Origin: Chryseobacterium formosense
GTDB lineage: Bacteria; Bacteroidota; Bacteroidia; Flavobacteriales; Weeksellaceae
Reading direction: 5' to 3'
NCBI RefSeq assembly: GCF_900116415.1
Contig: NZ_FPAP01000003.1
Location: 868,001 to 932,000 of the forward strand
DNA: 64,000 nucleotides
Position numbers and translations under genes: made by a program. The notes beneath the pieces were generated by a model. That model saw only the letters and a list, made by a program, of their open reading frames with translations, did not search any database and was not told where the DNA came from. Positions 60,034 through 64,000 of this stretch are shown piece by piece; the first letter of the stretch is position 1, and each line of letters opens with the position of its first letter.

Positions 60034-61764
60034 TTAGCTTATTTGATTAAATCCTGCTTTCACTGAATTCTTAACCTCTTCGAATTTCCCCATTCCGATT
60101 TTTTTGACGATTGATGTTGCGAATCCCTTCATTTGTTCCAAAGTAATGTGAGGTGGCATTGCTAAAGTATCAGGATCTGTATAAATATTAACTAATACAG
60201 GCCCATTATATTCAAGAGCTTCTTTAATTACACTTTCAGCCATTTCAGGATCTTTAAGTTCCAGACCTTTGATGTTCATTAGTTCTGCAATTTTTTCAAA
60301 CGGTGGATTTACCATGTCCGTCTGCCAATCGACATATCCGGCAACTTCCATCTCAAGTTTTACCATCCCTAAAGAATGATTATTGAACACGAATATTTTT
60401 ACCGGGTATTGGTATTGCATAATAACAGCTAAATCTCCTAACAACATCGAAAGACCACCATCGCCACTCATGGCAATAACCTGCCTTTTTGGTTGGGAGG
60501 CTGATGCACCAATCGCCATTGGAAGTGCGTTTGCCATCGATCCGTGATTAAAAGATCCTGTGAGATAACGGTTGCCTTTTGCTCTGATAAATCTGGCTGC
60601 CCAAACAGCGGTCATTCCTGTATCAACTGTATATATTGCATTATCAGAGGAATAGTGATCAATAAGTGTTGCTATATATTCGGGGTTTATTTTAGATGCC
60701 GTTCCTTTTTTAGCAGAATAATCAGAAAACTTTTTCTCATCATCTCTATAGATTTCCTTCATCTTGATCAAAAAAGAATCATCTTCATGCTCATTGATAT
60801 ATGGCAATAGTGCCGAAATCGTATTTTTAATATCGCCTGCAAAACCGTAATCAACATGTGCTCTCCTTCCAATCCTTTCCGGTTTCTTATCAATTTGAAT
60901 GATCGTTGTTTTTTCTGGCAGAAATTCCGAATAAGGAAAATCAGTTCCTAACAGCACCAATAATTCTGTTTCATTACAGGCATCGTATCCTGCTTTGTTT
61001 CCCAAAAGACCATTCATTCCCACTGCATATGGGCTATCTTCCCTATCGAAGAATATTTTTCCTCTGAATGAATATGCGATAGGAGACTTGATTTTTTCGG
61101 CAAGCTCTTCGACTTCTTTCACTGCTCCTTTACAACCATGGCCGCAAAAAAGAGTGATTTTTTTGTTTGAATTCAGTAGTTCTATTAATGTTGACATTTC
61201 AGATTCTGAAGGTCTGAAAATCGGATTTGTATTAAAATTTTTAAAACCGGTTGTCACTTCTTCATAGTCTGCTGATGCAATGTCACCTGGCAAACCTAAT
61301 ACAGCTACCCCCTTTTCATTAAACGCAGTTTGTATAGCTCTTTGAATCATTGTTGAAAACTGCTGTGGAGTATTTGCCATAAAAACTTTTTTACTGCAGT
61401 CTTTAAATAGAAATTCAGGATTGGTTTCCTGAAAGTATTCGGTTCCAAATCTGTCTGTAGTGCAAGTGCTTGCAATAGCAATAACCGGATTACCTGCTCT
61501 GTTTGCGTCATAAAGACCGTTTACCAGATGTACATGGCCTGGCCCGGAACTACCCATACAACAGCCTATACCATTAAGTTCAGCGTCCATAGATGCGGCA
61601 TATGCTGCTGTTTCTTCATGCCTTACATGAATCCATTCAATGGTGCCATCTCTCCTGATTGCGTCATTTACAGGGTTTAGGCTGTCACCTGTAATCGCAT
61701 ATACCCTTTTTATTCCTGCATTTTTTAACATTTCGACCAAGTGGTCTGATACATTTTTAGCCAT
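60034..61764 (-). CDS. poxB: Pyruvate:quinone oxidoreductase (PoxB type), ThDP-dependent
   Basis: 576 residues, co-linear with E. coli PoxB. The N-terminal ThDP domain has AITGDSLNPVNDAIRRDGTI and the activating Glu in HVRHEETAAYAA. GSSGPGHVHLVNGLYDA and YFQETNPEFLFKDCS match the family. The FAD domain lies at about 190-335 (LFCGHGCKGAVKEVEELAEK, LLVLLGTDFPYSEFLP). The C-terminal ThDP domain has LTGSFNHGSMANALPMAIGA and the GDGGLSMLLGD ... FNNHSLGM metal/ThDP motif. The last ~25 residues (TSIVKKIGMGKFEEVKNSVK) correspond to the lipid-binding tail. It oxidises pyruvate to acetate and CO2 and gives electrons to quinone at the inner membrane. It stands as a single gene. Confidence 0.9.
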   Translation of the reverse strand: MAKNVSDHLVEMLKNAGIKRVYAITGDSLNPVNDAIRRDGTIEWIHVRHEETAAYAASMDAELNGIGCCMGSSGPGHVHLVNGLYDANRAGNPVIAIASTCTTDRFGTEYFQETNPEFLFKDCSKKVFMANTPQQFSTMIQRAIQTAFNEKGVAVLGLPGDIASADYEEVTTGFKNFNTNPIFRPSESEMSTLIELLNSNKKITLFCGHGCKGAVKEVEELAEKIKSPIAYSFRGKIFFDREDSPYAVGMNGLLGNKAGYDACNETELLVLLGTDFPYSEFLPEKTTIIQIDKKPERIGRRAHVDYGFAGDIKNTISALLPYINEHEDDSFLIKMKEIYRDDEKKFSDYSAKKGTASKINPEYIATLIDHYSSDNAIYTVDTGMTAVWAARFIRAKGNRYLTGSFNHGSMANALPMAIGASASQPKRQVIAMSGDGGLSMLLGDLAVIMQYQYPVKIFVFNNHSLGMVKLEMEVAGYVDWQTDMVNPPFEKIAELMNIKGLELKDPEMAESVIKEALEYNGPVLVNIYTDPDTLAMPPHITLEQMKGFATSIVKKIGMGKFEEVKNSVKAGFNQIS

Positions 61765-62002
61765 TCGTTTTAGTATTTAAATTTATTTTTACAGTTGGCT
61801 GTAAAGATTTTTATAATAAGCTTTCAAAATAAATACCAAGATTGTTCAACCTAAAAAGTAATATGCATATAAATATTTTTGAAAATGTAAGGTTTATATT
61901 GTCTACGTCAAAACCAATATTTTGAGCTGATTATCTGGTATTAAGTATAAAAATTGGTTAGAACTATAATTATAGAGCACAACAGGATTATTAATTTCTA
62001 AA

Positions 62003-62033
62003 ATTCTTTCCAAATCTTCCATCAAATGTTTCG
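62003..62033. repeat. Dispersed ~31-bp motif, site 3
   Basis: ATTCTTTCCAAATCTTCCAT then CAAATGTTTCG; same motif as at 24348 and 48085. The minus strand reads SKHLMEDLERILEI. It lies in the gene-free stretch 61765-62082 upstream of poxB, in which nothing else is clear. Confidence 0.5.
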
Positions 62034-62082
62034 ATATTTCTTTAGTTACGAGGCTATATCCAAAGAGAGGGCCTTTTTACAT

Positions 62083-62116
62083 AAAAAAGAGGTTGTCTCA
62101 AAAATGAAACAACCTC
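62083..62116 (-). terminator. Terminator downstream of the cold-shock gene
   Basis: On the minus strand GAGGTTGT-N12-ACAACCTC is followed by TTTTTTAT, a perfect 8-bp stem. It ends the leftward transcript that carries the cold-shock and helicase-like genes. Confidence 0.8.
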
Positions 62117-62234
62117 CGCACGTTAAATGTGATTTATATCAAAACTTATATGAACAATTCGTTTTTTACATGGATTTTTTCCACGAAATGATTTTTGCCC
62201 GATATTCTAGTGATACAAATAGAGCACTTTCAAA

Positions 62235-62429
62235 TTATGCCAATTTTACATTGACAGCATTTAAGCCTCTATCACCTTTTTGAACATCAAATGAAACTTT
62301 GTCATTTTCACGAATTTCTCGTGTAACTAATCCTGAAGAGTGTACGAATATATCTTTACTCCCATCAATTGGAGAAATAAAACCGAAGCCTTTTGCTTCA
62401 TTGAAAAATTTTACGGTGCCTTCTTGCAT
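62235..62429 (-). CDS. Cold-shock domain protein (CspA family)
   Basis: 64 residues, a complete single cold-shock domain. RNP1 is KGFGFISP and RNP2 is DIFVHSSGL, with MQEGTVKFFNEAKGFGFI at the start. These proteins bind single-stranded RNA/DNA and act as RNA chaperones in the cytoplasm. It begins 41 bases after the stop of the DEAD-box-like gene on the same strand, so the two probably share a transcript, a common pairing in Bacteroidota. The length is normal and all binding aromatics are in place. Confidence 0.95.
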   Translation of the reverse strand: MQEGTVKFFNEAKGFGFISPIDGSKDIFVHSSGLVTREIRENDKVSFDVQKGDRGLNAVNVKLA

Positions 62430-62469
62430 TGTAATTGTTATTAAAATTGTATAATGTAATCTGTAATCT

Positions 62470-63615
62470 TTACAGCTTATTTTTAAATATTGTAACAGGT
62501 ATTGTAAACCCTAATAAATTCTGAATATTATGAAGACTCGAATGTTCATCTGCAGTGCAAAATGAAACTGAAGTCCCCTTGTTACCAGTTTTTCCTGCTC
62601 TTTCAATCCTCCGGATATATGTTTCAGGAATTTCAGGAAGATCATACTGCACCACATCAAAAAGTTCTTCAATATCGAAATCTTTCGATGCAATGTCTGT
62701 TGTAACAAGTATTTTTATACTATTGTTTATGAAACCTTCCAGGTTATCAGACCTTTCTGTCTGAGATAGTTTTGCATGGATTGCAGCTGTACGTATGCCG
62801 GCAATTTCCAAATGTTCTACCAAATGGTTTGCAATATGCTTTGTATCTGTAAAGACCAGTAAGCGTTTGATAGAATTATTGTTGAAAAGATCAATCAAGA
62901 GCTCTGGTTTGTCCCTTGTTTCAACAAAATATATAGACTGTTCTATGGTATTGAGTAATTCAGATCCTGCATTTAATATAATTTCGCAAGGATTATTCTG
63001 AAATTTTGCCGATATTTTTTTCAGATAATCCGGAATCTCTGTACCTAAAAAAAGAGTCTGAACATTTTTCGGAAAAAGCTTAAAAATGTTTTTTATGTCC
63101 TGTAACAAGTTCTTTACATATAATTTATCTGCTTCATACAAAGCCAATATTTCTAATTTTGAAAGATCTGTAAGCTTCCTGTTTAGCCTTTCAAGCAGTT
63201 TTTCCGGCGTCGTAATTAAAACATCAACCCTTGTCTGCAAAGTATTAAATCCGTTATCAATTGAAACATTATCCGAAATATTAACTACCACAACAGAAGA
63301 ATATTTACAACAAAGTCTGAAATTCTCTTCAATATTTGCAGCTGTTTCAATAGTAGGAGCTACAATTAAAGCCCGGATCTTTTTGTGTTCCGGAGAGCTT
63401 TTTTTAAGTATCTGCAATGTTGGCAATACGAATGCTGCTTTTTTACCACTTCCGGTTGGTGCGGATGCAATGATGTCTTTCCCGGCCAGTATCATTGGGA
63501 TGACCCTACTCTGTATTTCAGTCGGTTTTGAATATCCTGCTTCCGTTACGGCGCGAATTATGGGATTGATTAATTTTAATTTTCGGAAACTTATCATATT
63601 TTTTGTATTTGACAA
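62470..63615 (-). CDS. DEAD-box helicase-like protein with degenerate ATPase motifs
   Basis: 381 residues (an internal ATG at 63597, MISFRKLKL, matches the usual family start better). The fold is recognisable: Q motif (GYSKPTEIQSRVIPMILAGK), motif I APTGSGKKAAF, motif Ia-like VAPTIETA, TTPEKLLERL, motif II YEADKL, motif III LGT, motif IV LLVFTDTKHIANHL, motif V VTTDIASKDFDI, motif VI YIRRIERAGKTGNKG. Compared with active enzymes, the Walker A Thr is Lys, the first Asp of DEAD is Tyr, SAT is LGT and HRIGRTGR is RRIERAGK. The frame is intact over the full core length, but ATP hydrolysis is doubtful. It may bind RNA without unwinding it, together with the cold-shock protein. Confidence 0.8.
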   Translation of the reverse strand: MSNTKNMISFRKLKLINPIIRAVTEAGYSKPTEIQSRVIPMILAGKDIIASAPTGSGKKAAFVLPTLQILKKSSPEHKKIRALIVAPTIETAANIEENFRLCCKYSSVVVVNISDNVSIDNGFNTLQTRVDVLITTPEKLLERLNRKLTDLSKLEILALYEADKLYVKNLLQDIKNIFKLFPKNVQTLFLGTEIPDYLKKISAKFQNNPCEIILNAGSELLNTIEQSIYFVETRDKPELLIDLFNNNSIKRLLVFTDTKHIANHLVEHLEIAGIRTAAIHAKLSQTERSDNLEGFINNSIKILVTTDIASKDFDIEELFDVVQYDLPEIPETYIRRIERAGKTGNKGTSVSFCTADEHSSLHNIQNLLGFTIPVTIFKNKL

Positions 63616-63788
63616 TATTGCGACAAATACATTATAAAGAAATTATTTCGAAACGGGGAGCTGAAAAGCAAAACTGAAAGAAAAATTGTGATCTTAAACT
63701 GTTACAGAATAGCAAAGGCAGAAACCTGTTTTATAAATGCTTTTGCAAACATACAACAAAACAAATGAACATTAATTTATTTAATTGA

Positions 63789-63818
63789 TTGATTATCAAA
63801 AATTTATTCGTAAATTTC
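63789..63818 (+). promoter_or_regulatory. Probable promoter of the glycosyltransferase gene
   Basis: TTG (63789-63791), a 19-base spacer, then TAAATTTC (63811-63818), one base off the TAnnTTTG consensus, 53 bases before the start codon. Confidence 0.5.
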
Positions 63819-63871
63819 GCACATAAACAGAATTGTTTGCAAAGGCGGATAATTTTTTAATCCTCAATTTT

Positions 63872-64000
63872 ATGCAACCTTACCTGACAGCCGAGCGCAC
63901 GCAATCTCAAACCTTATCTTCTAATTCTTCTAAACAGGTACGAATCGCATACTTTATTATGGCGCATCATAAACCTGATGTTTTCAGGGAAATGTTTCAG
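63872..64000 (+). CDS. GT14-like beta-1,6-N-acetylglucosaminyltransferase, 3' end outside window
   Basis: 43 codons from the ATG at 63872 to the window edge. After a Ser/Thr/Gln-rich start the chain reads QVRIAYFIMAHHKPDVFREM, which is the typical beginning of core-2/I-branching (GT14) glycosyltransferases of Bacteroidota (IAYFIMxHxxP). Such enzymes usually work in surface polysaccharide assembly. Only the first strand and helix are visible, so the call rests on one motif. The leftward helicase-like gene is divergent from it. Confidence 0.55.
   Translation, partial: MQPYLTAERTQSQTLSSNSSKQVRIAYFIMAHHKPDVFREMFQ

Noticed and set aside
62026..62283. Plus-strand open frame of 85 codons
   Set aside because: It runs through a terminator hairpin and antisense into the cold-shock gene, and its composition is not protein-like.

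Overview
The window looks like the chromosome of a Chryseobacterium-like flavobacterium (Bacteroidota, Weeksellaceae). Supporting signs are AT-rich DNA, promoters of the TTG-N17-23-TAnnTTTG type, almost no Shine-Dalgarno sequences, several C-terminal type IX secretion (T9SS) sorting domains, DUF6443/RHS proteins, Omp28 and DUF6029 proteins. Assignment to genus is inference from protein style.

Layout. (1) 1-950: end of an MBL-fold hydrolase gene, then tRNA-Leu(CAA) with a clear promoter and terminator. (2) 1.2-24.2 kb, all leftward: a tandem array of a large cassette. Gene A is a T9SS-sorted propeller-like protein, gene B a ~1100-residue SpvB/TcB-like protein, gene C a DUF6443/RHS-core protein with a variable C-terminal tip, followed by small candidate immunity genes. 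Copies 1 and 2 are complete. Copy 3 keeps only a wrecked A and an intact B. A ~135 bp leader is repeated before each copy, and ~2.4 kb of the two C genes looks identical. (3) 24.2-25 kb: scar with an IS110-type transposase remnant. (4) 25-37 kb: leftward genes for very large secreted surface proteins (TSP3/lectin-like, Ig-repeat, YadA-head-like repeat) plus two small HTH proteins. (5) 37-47.6 kb: a rightward operon of two Omp28 proteins, a small T9SS-sorted protein, a TlpA thioredoxin and a DUF6029 outer-membrane protein, flanked by two paralogous TPR-membrane-HTH regulators. (6) 48-60 kb: a dead FAD-monooxygenase fragment, a response regulator and soluble histidine kinase, then a chaperone/usher-like fimbrial locus: tip protein, usher-like barrel, chaperone, four near-identical pilin-like genes each behind its own conserved promoter and operator-like palindrome, and a fifth divergent pilin. 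(7) 60-64 kb: PoxB-type pyruvate:quinone oxidoreductase, a cold-shock protein, a DEAD-box-like protein with damaged ATPase motifs, and the start of a GT14-like glycosyltransferase.

The strongest candidates for undescribed biology are the A-B-C cassette array, which could be a split RHS cocoon toxin system, and the Bacteroidota chaperone/usher-like pilus with serial pilin cassettes under one repeated cis-element. Functions of both are inferred from sequence features, not demonstrated.
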